In this document: piece by piece, positions 1-11,825 of the stretch
Layout of the letters: each line of letters starts with the position of its first letter
Numbering within the stretch: the stretch's first letter is position 1
Assembly (NCBI GenBank): GCA_958496175.1
Contig: OY292278.1
Location: 33,604,001 to 33,668,000 of the forward strand
DNA from: Sisyra terminalis
Lineage: Eukaryota; Arthropoda; Insecta; Neuroptera; Sisyridae
Direction: 5' to 3'
DNA length: 64,000 nucleotides
Made by a program: the position numbers and the translations under genes
Notes under the pieces: model-generated
What the model was told of the DNA's origin: nothing
Database searches by the model: none
The model's input: the letters and a program-made list of their open reading frames with translations, nothing else

Positions 1-2515
1 AGCCAATAGTGTATAGTATGTGTAGTATAGTAAACAATGTATGATATGTGTAGCGATAAACCATTTTTTTAATTTTGAAATGAATTTTTCAGTACCTTTT
101 GTGTTTAACATGAATTCTGCGCAAATAATATTATTGCATGATTTTTTCTTAATAAGAATAAAAAAAACAGCTCAAAATATATTTTTTGATTTGAATATTA
201 AAATTTAGCCATTTTATTGTGCTTGACTTAACAATTTCCGTAAAAAGAGTTTGATTCATCAATTTTATTGACGAATTATATGTACTATATATACACTGCA
301 TACACATATGTTAGATGTGCAAAAAAATATGTAAGTAAAACAAGGAGAAGTGAATCAAAGGTTTCATATATGTATCCTATTCTAATATCAATGAAAAAAG
401 TAGAAAACCGAAAAAACATGATACATAACATGCTGACTTGTTCTTTTGCAGACAGGATGTGGACTGCATTTTTTCAAAGGTTACTCATCCAAAAATACTT
501 CGTGTTCGTCATTTGAACAATTTCAGGTGCCAGCGATAATCGATAAGACGCATTTAAGACAATTGTAAAAGATGAAAAAAAACGTTTTAAGACCAAAACC
601 AAGTCCATTATCTTTTACAATATTGAAATTGTTTTACGCTTATCTCTACTCAAATATGCCATAAATTGAACTAAAAAGGATATTAATGGTGTTATTAGTT
701 TCGGTCATACGATATTTGTAAATGGAGTTTTAGTTCAATAAAACACGTTTCGTCTGTAAATAAAAATATTGCGCTTATCCTTTTGGAGAAGAAACTTTTT
801 CGATTTGTCTTATATGTATTCCTATAAGTATTCGTACTTGCAGCAGATGTTTCAAATATTTTCACAAATATAACAAATCTTTTGAAATTCATAAAAATAC
901 AATATTTTTTTATTGGCTCCAAAAATATTTTGGTTTAAAAGATTTTTGCACCATTCTTTTTACAAACCAGACAAACAACAATATAGCGTATTGAAATTAA
1001 AACTAAGAAAATTTGCTCAACAATTATGAACATCCAACTTCAACCATTACAAGCAATCCCTTTTCATATTACTTTCAGGGGCGTACTTAATTTTGTTTTG
1101 AATATGCAAAGGTTTTCTACCCCAATAAACTTTACGACAATTGAACCTTCTTCCTTTCCGTTCTATAAATTTGAGAGTCATTTTCAATATTTTATCGTTT
1201 TACGATGATATTTTCAAAGACAAATTTATATTGATATTTATTCAGGCTTTATAACTTGTCCTCCTACTCACCAGTGGATACCGTAAATAGCTTTTTTATG
1301 AATAAAACGTGAATTTTGAAAAGTACCTTTATCTTGTTTGTTGGAAATTTTATTGCCTTATTTAAGATCTATTTTCAGTTTTTTTATCGATTGCCAACAC
1401 ATTTATGTTAACATTCTGATGATAGAAAAGAAGCTTTAACTTCTTTTATATAATACATCATTACATTGGAATACTAATATAATGATCAATATAAATAGGA
1501 CCAAATTCATAATATGATTTTCTTGCAAAAATAAAACAAACTGAAAAATCAAAAAAAAAATAGAAAAAAAAAACAAAAATGGATTTTTATATCAATAATA
1601 TCATAGCGAGACTTAATATGTTTATATTTGAGCTTAATGTGAGATTCATTCTGGGGATTCAGCACAATGAAATTGCATGTCCATCGAAATTTAACTCGAT
1701 TATTCGATATAAATATAGCATATCTTATTCGATGAAACTCATTCGCTTTAATTTTTAACCGAAAGTTAATATATTCCTCTTTAGTCAATCTTTAAAAATA
1801 ATAATGACAAAAATAGCGTTTATGATGTAACAATCAAGAAATTTGGGGAGAGTCTAGTTTCCGGGGCAACAAAATCTGACGACCAATTCTTATAAATTTG
1901 ACTAAAATAAATCGAAATTAAAAACACAAAAAATCTCGTTTTTGATTCGTTTACAACCAAAAGAGGGGTTTCTTCGCTTGAGAAATATTAATTTTATATC
2001 TTTTGGGACTTTCATAAAGATATCTTCAATAGGTTCTAAGGAAAATAATATATTTACGTTAAGGGCTGTCACCTCCATTATTTCTTTACTAATAAGATGA
2101 GGGGTGTGAGATAAAGTGTATGGTTATTTTAGATGATAAGCAATAAAAGAAAGGTAAGAATACAATCGAAAATGAGTACAACTGACTCCATTTTTGCGTA
2201 AAGGATACTTATTTAGCAAATTAAATTTAATAAAGCAATCCATTCCCTCCATAAAATAAGCTTTAATTCCTATTGATCAATTTTAGTAAAATATCTTTCG
2301 GTCCTTCTCAACATAATTCTCACTGTAACGACATATGCTTAAGTATTAATACTTCGCAAAACGAAATCTTCAACCAAAGATATATTAAGTTATAATTATA
2401 ATGACTGTAAAAATGTTCCATATGGTAGGTTATTATATTTCGATTTTTACTTAAAAATAATACACAAAATATAAATAAAAAGTAATATTTAATAAGAATA
2501 TATAATTTACTAAAT
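1..2515. other. AT-rich intergenic DNA, nothing recognised
   Basis: This stretch is strongly AT-rich with many homopolymer A/T runs. The short open frames have no recognisable domains, many lack an ATG, and they look like chance frames. I see no RNA gene, no repeat shared with the rest of the window and no splice-flanked coding segment. Confidence 0.55.
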
Positions 2516-2692
2516 AGCCTACTGGTGGCCGAGTGGTCTAGGTGGTCGCTCCAAAATTGGTAGGTGCTAGGTTCGAATCTCGTATCGAGCAAATTTTCAA
2601 TTTTTCTCGATTTATGGATTTTATTAACTCTAGAGTCGCTAAAGACCGTGGTAATTACAAAATGACGATGAATGACAACAAAAAAATCAACC
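2516..2692 (+). mobile_element. tRNA-derived SINE, copy 1 (best preserved)
   Basis: The head starts AGCCTACTGGTGGCCGAGTGG, which looks like a class II tRNA A box (TGGCCGAGTGG). About 45 bases further on is a B box, GGTTCGAATC (about 2570-2579). The cloverleaf does not close: the T stem has mismatches, so this is not a working tRNA gene. A shared body follows the B box (tail GAGCAAATTTTCAAT, then ACTCTAGAGTCGCTAAAGACC at about 2628-2648). The same head-body order recurs at 8634 and 52105 (+) and at 6481 and 11691 (-), and in two pieces around 3154-3812. That dispersal in both orientations defines a Pol III-type SINE family. Homology with the tail at 3687-3812 continues to about 2692. Confidence 0.8.
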
Positions 2693-2797
2693 AAAGTGAA
2701 ACCCAATTTTTTAAACGAATGAAAAATTAGATTTTTGTAATGGTTTTTCCGATTTGTTTTTGACGATTTTATTCAAACGCATCTTTAGATTTTGTCG

Positions 2798-2840
2798 CCA
2801 TGGAAAGTAGACCACCCTAAGCAGGGTCTATTTTCCATGG
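2798..2840. repeat. Short near-perfect hairpin palindrome
   Basis: The outer arms of 16 bases, CCATGGAAAGTAGACC and GGTCTATTTTCCATGG, pair with one mismatch, and CCT/AGG can pair further inside, leaving a small loop. It lies just downstream of SINE copy 1. It could be a minimal inverted-repeat remnant or form an RNA hairpin. No gene is associated with it. Confidence 0.7.
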
Positions 2841-3153
2841 TGAACAGTTTAACAATTTAATATATCATGTAAAAAATATGTTAATAAACATTCAACTAAC
2901 ATTAATTTTGATAGTTACAAATTAATATTCATATGAATCGCCATATTTTTTTTATTTTTAATCCTTAAGAACATGTTATTTAACTGTTAGAGATGTAATT
3001 GTTTTCGTAGAAAATCTGAGCAACTTATAGGACACCGACTTATAGAACCTTGTCAAAAAATGCTAGAAGGAACTATTCAACCACGCGGGATACTAAGTCT
3101 GACGTTAGGCAGTAAAAAGAAAAAATACTAAATACTACTTTGGAATCAGTAAT

Positions 3154-3206
3154 CTTACTGGTCGCTGAATGGTCAAGGTGGCCACTCCAAAACTGATAGG
3201 TGCTGG
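3154..3206 (+). mobile_element. tRNA-derived SINE, copy 2, head half (interrupted)
   Basis: This is the head of the same SINE as at 2516: CTTACTGGTCGCTGAATGGTC, then GGTGGCCACTCCAAAACTGATAGGTGCTGG in degenerate form. It stops exactly before the B box, at GGTGCTGG. The missing B box and body resume at 3686. The gap is filled by an inverted-repeat element (3207-3685), so the two halves are best read as one SINE split by an insertion. Confidence 0.65.
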
Positions 3207-3685
3207 CACGAAGTATAGATACAAGAAGTCCGCATGCATTGTTAAAAAATAGCATCAATTTGAGATCTAGTACCGGTAGAGCACGTTACTTTTGAAGAAG
3301 TTGAGTACCCGTAAGAATTATTACGCGAGGAGTTTTGTTATTATTAACAATTGTGAATTTCAATCTTCTGTACGATGAAAAATGTGTACAGATGTGGCGC
3401 CACCACAAGAATTCTGGTATACTAACTTAAGCTACCTTACATAAAGTACATAGTTTCAATTTAGGTTAGTACTGCAAACACACTAATGGTAAAATCTTAA
3501 CAAATCTTGACACATTTGCCATCACGCATTGTAAAATTAAAATACCTTTTTAAAACCTTTGGTTCTTTCTGAATATTTGCGCTGCTAGTGACAAAAAAGA
3601 GAACAAAGACCTGAATCTGAAATTGTGTTCATGAAGATCGTGAAAAAGTCTATTCCTTTTGGACTTCTTGTATCTCTTCTTCGAG
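3207..3685. mobile_element. Non-autonomous inverted-repeat transposon inserted in a SINE
   Basis: The left end reads CACGAAGTATAGATACAAG and continues AAGTCC. The reverse complement of the right end reads CTCGAAGAAGAGATACAAG and also continues AAGTCC, so the ends form a roughly 25-base terminal inverted repeat with few mismatches. The flanks are GGTGCTGG (3199-3206) and GGTGCTAG (3686-3693), a 7/8 match that fits an 8-bp target-site duplication inside the SINE. There is no transposase frame in the 479 bp. An 8-bp duplication would suit the hAT group, but the termini do not settle the superfamily. Confidence 0.65.
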
Positions 3686-3812
3686 GGTGCTAGGTTCGAT
3701 CTTCTTATCGAACAAATTTTCAATATTTCTAGATACGGTTTTATTAACCTTAGTGTCGTTAAAAACCTTGATCGGTTTAAAGTAGCGGTAAATAGCGATA
3801 ACAAAAATCAAT
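3686..3812 (+). mobile_element. tRNA-derived SINE, copy 2, tail half
   Basis: It begins GGTGCTAGGTTCGATC (B box region) and continues with the family body: GAACAAATTTTCAATATTTC, TTATTAACC and a GTCGTTAAA block, ending near AACAAAAATCAA. This is the portion missing from the head at 3154-3206. The longest minus-strand frame here is a shadow of this repeat. Confidence 0.7.
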
Positions 3813-6480
3813 AATGTTTATATCAATTCAAACAGCGACTTAATATACTGTATTTAACATTGACAAAAACAAAAATTTTGAAAGGGATTCTGTTCATGAT
3901 TTGGATGTCCATGACTTGCAAAATAAATGCCAGTAAACATTAATTTTTGAATGATTATTACGCCTTTACAACAAAATAGCTGAGCTTTAGTCTTGAGCTT
4001 TGATTTTTTATATTGATATATCCACATTAAGCTCAAAATCGATAGTTGTTTAAACTAAAAAAACCATTTTTAAAATTATTACTTTGGTGGCAATTGCTGT
4101 TTACCACATGTCTTTGTTGCAATTAATGATAATTCGTTGTCGTTTATCACATTTACTGTTTTTACTCTTTAACTGCATGCATTTGATTTCATTAATTATA
4201 AAGCTTTACTAAAATAACTTTAAAATACGAACACTATTCATTTTGTTTTTTTTTTTACTTATTTAGCATCACAACAGTGTAACTTTGAAACTAAAAAGCA
4301 TCACATAAAAGCAAAGAACATAGAATATTCATCATCAAAATTCGCAACTAGATGATTTTAATTTGCATATCCTCTTTGACGGAATTGATATTTTTTTTCA
4401 CAAACCTTAATCTTTTTAACATGTTAACTTTTACATTTCAAAATTCAATTATTTTACTCTTTTTTTTCCTCTTTAAAACAAATTGTGGTAGTCAGTAAAA
4501 AGTTACCTAGTTGTGTTAGTTAGAAAAACTAGTTTTATGATGTATAAAACAGCCATTTGCCGTGAAAATGTTACATGGACTAAAACTCATTATTTAAGTC
4601 GTGCACTAGATTATAATATAAAGGAGCATATACGGAATAAAAGCTTATTGGAACGCTTTGTATTATATAACAGGATATGAAAAAAATAAATAATACTTTT
4701 TTTGTATGCCTACTTTACTAGTTAAAATATATAACTTCTTTGTATATATGTAATATGTCTGAACAATTTTACAGCCGACCTATTTAATAACAAGTATAGA
4801 ATATTCCCTAATATGAATCTCAGAAAAAAAATTGTTTAATGTTCATAATGACCGTAGTCAATGTTCGTTTCGTTGCATTACTCCTTAAAATCTACCCCTT
4901 TGGCAAGTGTATCCACTACTCTTACTTGTATCGCTCCCACATATCAACCCATCCATGACCAACCCCTTATATCGAAAATTATATTCACAAGTGTGGGAAC
5001 ATCAACGAATTTTTGTGTCATAAAAATATATGCCTATTCCATCCCATTGATCTCCCCTATTTTTCGTACTATATTGTGATTATTATTATTTCTTCAAGAA
5101 ACGCACAAATAAAGAGCTTGTCACCCTATTTTGAATTTAAATTGCTCGGTTTCTATTTAAAATCACTAGAACAGGTTAGTGTTGTTTTCCTAGTTTTCTA
5201 GGATAACATTTATTTTTGAATCAGCTGGTGATCGGCTAGACAGAATAACTCTCAGCTGGACCAGGAATTAGCAACCCCCTTACATATATTCAGCGCTGAT
5301 TAAAACTAGTTTTAAACGCTAACTGGAAATAAACAAAAAGTTCCGTGTCGAGTTTTGAAACTATGAAAAAATGAAACATGTGAAATATTACACCAGCTAG
5401 ACATAAGAAGCAGAACGGTCCTTTTAAAGATTAATAAAAGGAAATTCGTTTACTTGGAGACTTACAAAACAATGGGATCAAGAATTAGCCCGTTTTTGTA
5501 CTTGTTTTAAGATGTCAAAGAAATTTCGACAATTCTTTCATTGACCTAATTTTTTGTCTTTTCTTTTATATTTTTTTTTGTTTGCTATACGAAAATTACA
5601 ATATGTCAATAAGCGGGTAAATGAAAAAGTGTCATTGAGTAGATTTTTTTTTGAACTTGTGTCAACACTAAAGTTTCCTCCTTTTTTGTTCTACCTTGAA
5701 CTTATTCCTTCGTTCGAAAAATCTGGAAAGATAAAAAGAAAGTAATCTGTCTAACACATATTACGTTTTTTCGGGCAACAGTACTATTTAACGTTTTAAC
5801 TTTTAGTTAACATTTTGATTTAAGCCAGATGTTTCAATTTAAGTAATCTTTTAATCGGAGATTGAGCATTTATTCAAGAAATAAGAATTTGTAATAAGAA
5901 ATTTGCCAAGAATCAAGAAAAATATTCATTTACATAATTTATGAGTCGTTTGTTACTTTGTTTTGTTTTAAATCAAATAGATTAATTTAATTGTTATTGT
6001 CAATCAATAAATGAATTATTAAAGTTGCAAAGAACAAATAAATAAATAATGATGATTAAATAAAAGAAAACATGCAGTGGTAATCATTACTTGTTTGACG
6101 TCTTCTGAAGTGAATACTGAGTTATTAAATCAGGTGATTAAAGACTAAACAAATTAATTTTATATTATTTATACAATATACACGACGTTCCTTCGATTTT
6201 ATTTAGACTTCCTCAGGTATTTTGAAAACAAATTGAAACATAGTCAAAACGTTGATCTTTAACGATAAAAACTTTTCATTCATTTATCTTAAAACAATCA
6301 TCGAATAAAATATAAATGTTAATTGAAAAGTAAGTTAATTGATAACCGTTCGGAATTTGTACACCTAGATAGATGCTCTTTTTTAATTGTTATTTACCGT
6401 TGCTTTATAACTACTGAAGTCTTTAGTGACTTGTGTAAATAAAAATCTGTAATAGAAATATCGAAAATGTGTTTGATTGT
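3813..6480. other. AT-rich intergenic DNA, nothing recognised
   Basis: Open frames are short and without recognisable domains. A slightly more C-rich patch near 4860-5060 has a 72-codon open frame that I do not recognise. No repeats shared with other parts of the window were noticed. Confidence 0.5.
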
Positions 6481-6536
6481 CTCAACACCTACCAGTTTTG
6501 GAGCGGTCATCTTGACCACTTGGCCACCAGGAAGCT
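6481..6536 (-). mobile_element. tRNA-derived SINE, copy 3, 5' head only
   Basis: Read on the minus strand this is AAGCTTCCTGGTGGCCAAGT, then a GGTC...GACCGCTCCAAAACTGGTAGGTG block, the same head as at 2516. It ends before the B box, so it is a 3'-truncated fragment. Confidence 0.75.
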
Positions 6537-8633
6537 TCATAATGACATTTATCTTCCAGATAAAATTTTATCAGCAGGATAGAAAAAATATACGTATTTT
6601 CACCTAAACAAAGTGATGAGTACAGGATTTTTTTACATGATAACTGCTTATCTATTACATAACAGTCTTAAGGATATGGTCTATCTATTCATTTACAGAA
6701 TTACTAGGTCAAGGTCAATTAAACCAAATTAATAGGATAAATAACATTTTTAAGATTATATAGTTGTAAAAATATCACCCGACAACTAACCTTCGGTACT
6801 CAGTGTAATATCAAGACAAATAACTCTTTACTTGGGTAGTTGTAAAACTTTTTGCATAACGAGCGATAAGAAACGAATAATTCCTAAAATTATTCTTTCT
6901 CCTGAATGAAAACTAAGAAATATTCATATTTAAATTGATGAACGATAATATCAGAAATAAAAAATACTAAAGATAGTTATTTTTTTATAAATCGAGTGTT
7001 TATTAAAGCTAATTATTCATCAAGTAGATAAATAAACTTTCTTAATAATAATTTTTCTAGAAAAATTTTGTTTGGACTTCAAAAGAAATTGAAGAAATGA
7101 AGAATCCAAAGTAATAAGAGTTTATTAATTGTGCTTGTATTTCAATAAGCAAAACTTAATAATATTAATTAAATAAACAAAAGGATTGTCTTAAAAAGAA
7201 ACTTTCATTTTGGTAGAATCTAAGAAAGAAATCAAATTTCGGTTTCGGTTGTAAATACAAATTTTGGCCGGATACTTCAGTTGAAAGGTGGTTTATTTAG
7301 TCATAATAAAAAATTAAAAATTCCATTTAATATCAAAAAATGTACCTAAAACAATTCTAATATAACTACCGACGAAAATCTTAAATATTAAGGTACTAAA
7401 TCGCATATCAAATTATAGATATCTTTAATCAATTAGTAAAGGCTTAAGCGACCTGCTTATACCATACCAAGAACTAAATCCAATGACTTGATTTTTAATA
7501 CCTCAATTATCTTTTTATAAGTCACTTCAAATAATTGATAATTTTTTGTTGATCAACAAAAAATACGTAGAAGCAAAAATGATAGATTTTTATTTAATTT
7601 GTTTCCTTTTGAACAATTAAATGCTTCATCTCCATTAAAAAACGATAAAGAATGAAAGTTGTGTTTTACAATCCAAAGCACAATATATCGAAAATTACAT
7701 GAAGCAATACTTTAGGGGAAAAATAAGTATTTTTTGTTTCCAAATAAAGCTTAAAAGATATTTGATTATATTACAAAATATTACGAAAGCTAAAAAAATA
7801 ACAAATTTGTTGATAAAATATAAATACCGTAGTAAGCCAAACTGTAAAGCAGTAGATCGAAAAAATCGGGTTTTAGAGGATTTGATTTATGAAGGATTTC
7901 GATTCAGGCGGGTTTTGTAAGGATATATTTGACTTGTTGAAAATTTACTTTAACTAATTTCGAGTTAGAAAGGTAAAATAAATAGAATTCAAGTTTCAAA
8001 GGCAATAAACACATAAACAATTGCGGATATTTGCAAGTTAAACACATTGTCGGCAAATTTTTTCAGTCGGTAACTAATTTTCCTTTGAACTTTAAACGTA
8101 ATTAGTTTTAAACAGTCGAGTTGTAAAGGACGCTAAACATTGCTATATTTGAGATACAGAGGTCCATTATACTTTACCGAATTATGAAAGGAAAATAAGT
8201 TCCTAAATGGGAGTAAATAGACTAATAATTTCGACCCTATAAAGAGTTGAGATTTTGAGTAATGGATGTCTGGAGCTTGAAGATAAGATAACAAAACGTT
8301 TTTTCGAATTTTAAAAAGAACAACGAAGAAAAAGAAGAAAATCCACGTCCAATTTTTTTTAATAAAAAAAAAAAGAGAATATTATTTTTAGACAATATTG
8401 TTCTTTTTCAATAAACAAACTTAGTATTCCTAATAAATCTTAAAACTATTACTAAAGTTTAATAGTTTATATCGAAAACTTCAACCGTAGTGCTAAAACT
8501 GCAAAAGTATGGAAGACATTATGGTATTTATCAATGGTTTTTGTAATTGATTTTTTACTTGCCTTACCTTAGTTGATTGCAATAGTCAAATGATGTCAAG
8601 CACAGCTTAAAGCTTTTCTTTAAGGTAATCTTT
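6537..8633. other. AT-rich intergenic DNA, nothing recognised
   Basis: Very AT-rich, with many short A/T runs. A 73-codon frame near 7700 is lysine- and isoleucine-rich, as expected from base composition, and has no recognised domain. Confidence 0.5.
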
Positions 8634-8750
8634 AGCCTGCTGGTGGCTATGTGGTCAAGAAAGCAGCTCCAAAACCTTAAGGTATTGGGTTCAAAACTCG
8701 TAACAGCCAAGTTTACAGTATTTCTCAGTTTACAGATATCTTATTAATTT
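8634..8750 (+). mobile_element. tRNA-derived SINE, copy 4 (diverged)
   Basis: The head AGCCTGCTGGTGGCTATGTGG is followed by CAGCTCCAAAACC and a decayed B box GGGTTCAAAAC. The body then reads GCCAAGTTTACAGTATTTCTC with TTATTAATT. The order is the same as copy 1, with many substitutions, so this is an older insertion. Confidence 0.65.
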
Positions 8751-10744
8751 ATATTTCATTGATATATTTATAACTTTTTCCATTTTAATAGCATGAACCG
8801 TAACTTTTGAAATTGCTCTCTACGTTTCTTAAAAAACTTAGAAAGAAGTGAACATCTTCGATGTCTTAAAGTTAAATGGAATTAAATTATTGAAACCGCC
8901 TCAATAATTCGAATCACAGAAGTTAGAAACAAAAACTTAAAATTGTATTTTATCGCAACCATAAGTTCTTGTGTAGTTTTAAAGTTCATGAACTTTCCAA
9001 AGAGCTTTTATGTAAGTTCACATATAGACTGCTTTCAACTACAATAGTACAATTAAAGCTTGTTAAAGTGACAACTAATTCCGTTTTTATAAAACCAGAA
9101 AGTTTTCTGATTAAATTTCTGTCGCTAAGAAGATAAAAAGACAATTATATTCCTTGATTTCTTTGTGCCTTCTTTGCTCAATGCTTTCACTCATTGAATA
9201 TTGAATGGTGAATGTTTGTAAGAAGGTAATTCTTTTTGCTTTTGTTCACGTGAAAAAAGGTGGAATATACTTTATAATTTATTAAAATTAAGGGAAAATT
9301 GACGCAAGGTTGCAAAAAATTATAGTCAAGTTTGTATAAAAGTTTTTTGGGAAAGGGAGATATAAATAATTTTATACTGAAGCAAGTAAAATAAATTGTA
9401 AGGATTTTGTTTGATTGTGGATTGGAAATCGCTGGTATTAATGTTTTAGTGAGTGATTAAAAAAAGAAATAAACCATTCCCTTTTTACCATTCTTTATCC
9501 AATGACATGTTTTCTTATGCAAATTGAATTTAATATTCCATAGTAAATGCATTGTTCATCGATCACTTCCTGCAAAGATTACGAACTTGAATCAAACATT
9601 GTGTATTTCTCTCATTGTTATTGATTTATACAGCAAGTTTATTCCAGTAATCACCAAGAAACTTAGTCAGTGTTACACAAATTACCAAAACCAGTAAAAT
9701 TAAAAGAAAAGAAATAGTCGGAAATGCAATACCATTTCGATCACAGTTGATTATGTGCATGGTGAGATCAACTTACACTTGGCAATAAAACAATAATAAC
9801 GTACACATGTTGAATAAAAGTCAATGCACGTTGAAAAAGCAAAGAGGAAATTAGAAGCAAAAAAAATTCAATCAGTTTTATTTAAAGACGATGACGTCAT
9901 TGAAAGTTATGACTAAACTATTCCCACATTGGGTGCATGGTGGTGATATCATCCCTTTATTTCTTTCTTGTTAAAAGGGTGAGTAAAATTAGGGCGTATA
10001 TTTACTGACAGGCTTCGATAAAAGACTATGTTTAATGCACCAACCCTGATGATGTCATGTATATTTCAATTTACAAAACTTGTACATTTTCTGTTCGTTG
10101 GGATGGTGATTTATGAAAATGTGCAATTATCAATATTATTTCAACTAATTAATACTGTCATATTTTCATTAAATTATTTTAATATACAAAATTTAGCGTT
10201 TCGAAAACGTCACCAATAATTTTCATTCTATTTCAATACATAATTCAATTGCTTTATTAATTTTGAATAATAGGTTTTTACTGTATGTAATTATTTACTT
10301 GTTAATGCAAAATATTATTTTAATTTATTCAAAATAATCAAAATTTGAGTTCCACAAACAACCAGCATCAATTAATATTACAAAATAAAGTACAGTTTCA
10401 ATTAATATTTTGTTTTTGAATAAATTTCCCGTTATAAAAGGTCTTTCACCAATTACAAAAATAAAGGAAAAAATTTTATAAAATTTCGCAAAAAAATAAA
10501 AAAACAAAATACAAAATACAAAATACAAAAAAAAATATTTTATAGTATTTCTCAAACCTTTGAGATAAGTTTTTATTTTTGAAATACCATATAAAGAGTG
10601 ATTAAATCAGTAATATATATTTCCATATATTATAACGATTATATTTGGGTTTTCATGATCTTCAATTTCTGCATTTGTTTTCACAGAAAGTTACACAGCT
10701 ACATGGTGTTTAAAAATAGTAGAAAATTATTACAAAATGTTGTA
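8751..10744. other. AT-rich intergenic DNA with one CRE-like site
   Basis: No gene was recognised. A palindromic TGACGTCA site (the CREB/ATF consensus) occurs near 9894, but with no nearby promoter its relevance is unknown. A small ACAAAAT tandem array lies near 10504-10530. Confidence 0.5.
10504..10530. repeat. Short tandem repeat, ACAAAAT unit
   Basis: About four tandem copies of a 7-base unit ACAAAAT run into poly-A. This is simple low-complexity sequence. Confidence 0.75.
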
Positions 10745-11046
10745 GGATTTTCGGGCCATGTTTCGCTTTTCCTGTGAAATTAATGGGCAACATAATCGGT
10801 CTGCAGAACTTATTCGTAATGCAATTGAAAAATTTGAGATCCACGGAAGCATTTGCTATTATTAAGGACTTTATTCCTCAAATAAATAAATGTACTGCTG
10901 AAAATATTGATATTATGAAACAAAGTCTGAATGAAAATTGGGATATATCTATTCGCCTTGTTTCTCAAGAATTTGGATATTCTGATGGCACTACTTGGAA
11001 TATTTTTCATAATGATTCGAATTTAAAAGTAAACAAATTCAGTTGA
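10745..11046 (+). pseudogene. Decayed Tc1/mariner-related transposase, N-terminal helix-turn-helix part
   Basis: Two frames must be combined. One gives RSAELIRNAIEKFEIHGSI (about 10795-10855), which resembles the first DNA-binding helices of arthropod Tc1/mariner-related transposases (a run of the type TIR..V.KFE..GSV). The other gives TAENIDIMKQSL, then ISIRLVSQEFG and DGTTWNIFH (about 10893-11010). That matches the second helix-turn-helix, where related proteins have ENI..V...V and S..TTW.IL. The catalytic DDE part is absent and the frame is broken, so this is a dead fragment. It is distinct from the mariner remnants at 13045-13475. The family assignment is by remembered pattern only. Confidence 0.6.
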
Positions 11047-11216
11047 CCTTAGAACTTAAGTCAAATGACATTTATGATCATTTATGACATAGAAGTTTTG
11101 CAGATTGAGAGATTGAGCATTTTGAAGGAGATCCATTATTTTATAGAATCTTAAGTTTTACTCAGCGATGAAGTGCATTTCTAATTACATGGCTTTATAA
11201 ATAAGCACACTTTGGA

Positions 11217-11690
11217 CAGAGCTGTCAGAAAAAAGTATCTTAGTTACTTTAGTATCTAAAATATTGTATGCTAGTTTCTTTATTTTTTGGCAAAAAGTAA
11301 TTAATATCTTGGATAATTTTAAAAAACAACAGTGCCTAGTAACTTAAAAAATATCTAAGATACTGAAATGTAACTTAAATGTCGAGATAATGAGAGATTA
11401 AACACCGAACTTCTTTTTGTTTTGATCTAAAAGATTCAATTTTAACCTCTTATAAAAATTTTCTATTGTTTTCAAAGTGTGTTGTGCTTAGACATAAATA
11501 CTATTCCTAATTAATTAAAGATAAGAAATATATTATCTGATTACCGAACAACTATGCCTAATACGTTATAACCCTTAGTACGCACATACTGTAGTATACA
11601 AAGTAACTTATAGGGTAACTTTTAATTATCTTAAAAAAAGCTTAAGATAAATATTTATGTTCCTTTTTATAATATGTGTGGGTCACTACT
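11217..11690. mobile_element. Non-autonomous inverted-repeat element family A, copy 1 (3' end lost)
   Basis: It starts CAGAGCTGTCAGAAAAAAG and shares a long colinear run with 36830-37430. The shared parts include GGCAAAAAGTAA, CTAGTAACTTAAAAAATATC, TAAGATACTGAAA, AACTTAAATGTCGAGATA and the final CACTACTAAGGTCC-like block. It is rich in AAGTATCT/AGATACTT motifs. No coding frame is present. The right end meets SINE copy 5 at about 11690, so its own terminal repeat is missing. CAG-type ends suggest hAT, but this is an inference. Confidence 0.6.
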
Positions 11691-11825
11691 AAGGTCCTTT
11701 AGCGACTCTAGGGTTACTTAAATCCGCTATCGAGAAATATTGAAAATTTGCCTGCTACGAGAATCGAACCCATTACCTACTAGTTTTGGAGCGGTCACCT
11801 AGACCACTCGACTACCAGTAGGCTT
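11691..11825 (-). mobile_element. tRNA-derived SINE, copy 5
   Basis: Read on the minus strand, the head AAGCCTACTGGTAGTCGAGT is followed by GACCGCTCCAAAACTAGTAGG and a B box GGGTTCGATTC, then the body CAAATTTTCAATATTTCTCG and CCCTAGAGTCGCTAAAGG. It is the second-best copy and, with copy 1, gives the family consensus. Confidence 0.8.

Noticed and set aside
2523..2594. tRNA-like sequence with A and B boxes that could be a Ser/Leu tRNA gene
   Set aside because: The acceptor and T stems do not pair, and the same sequence with its extra body recurs in both orientations; it is a SINE.
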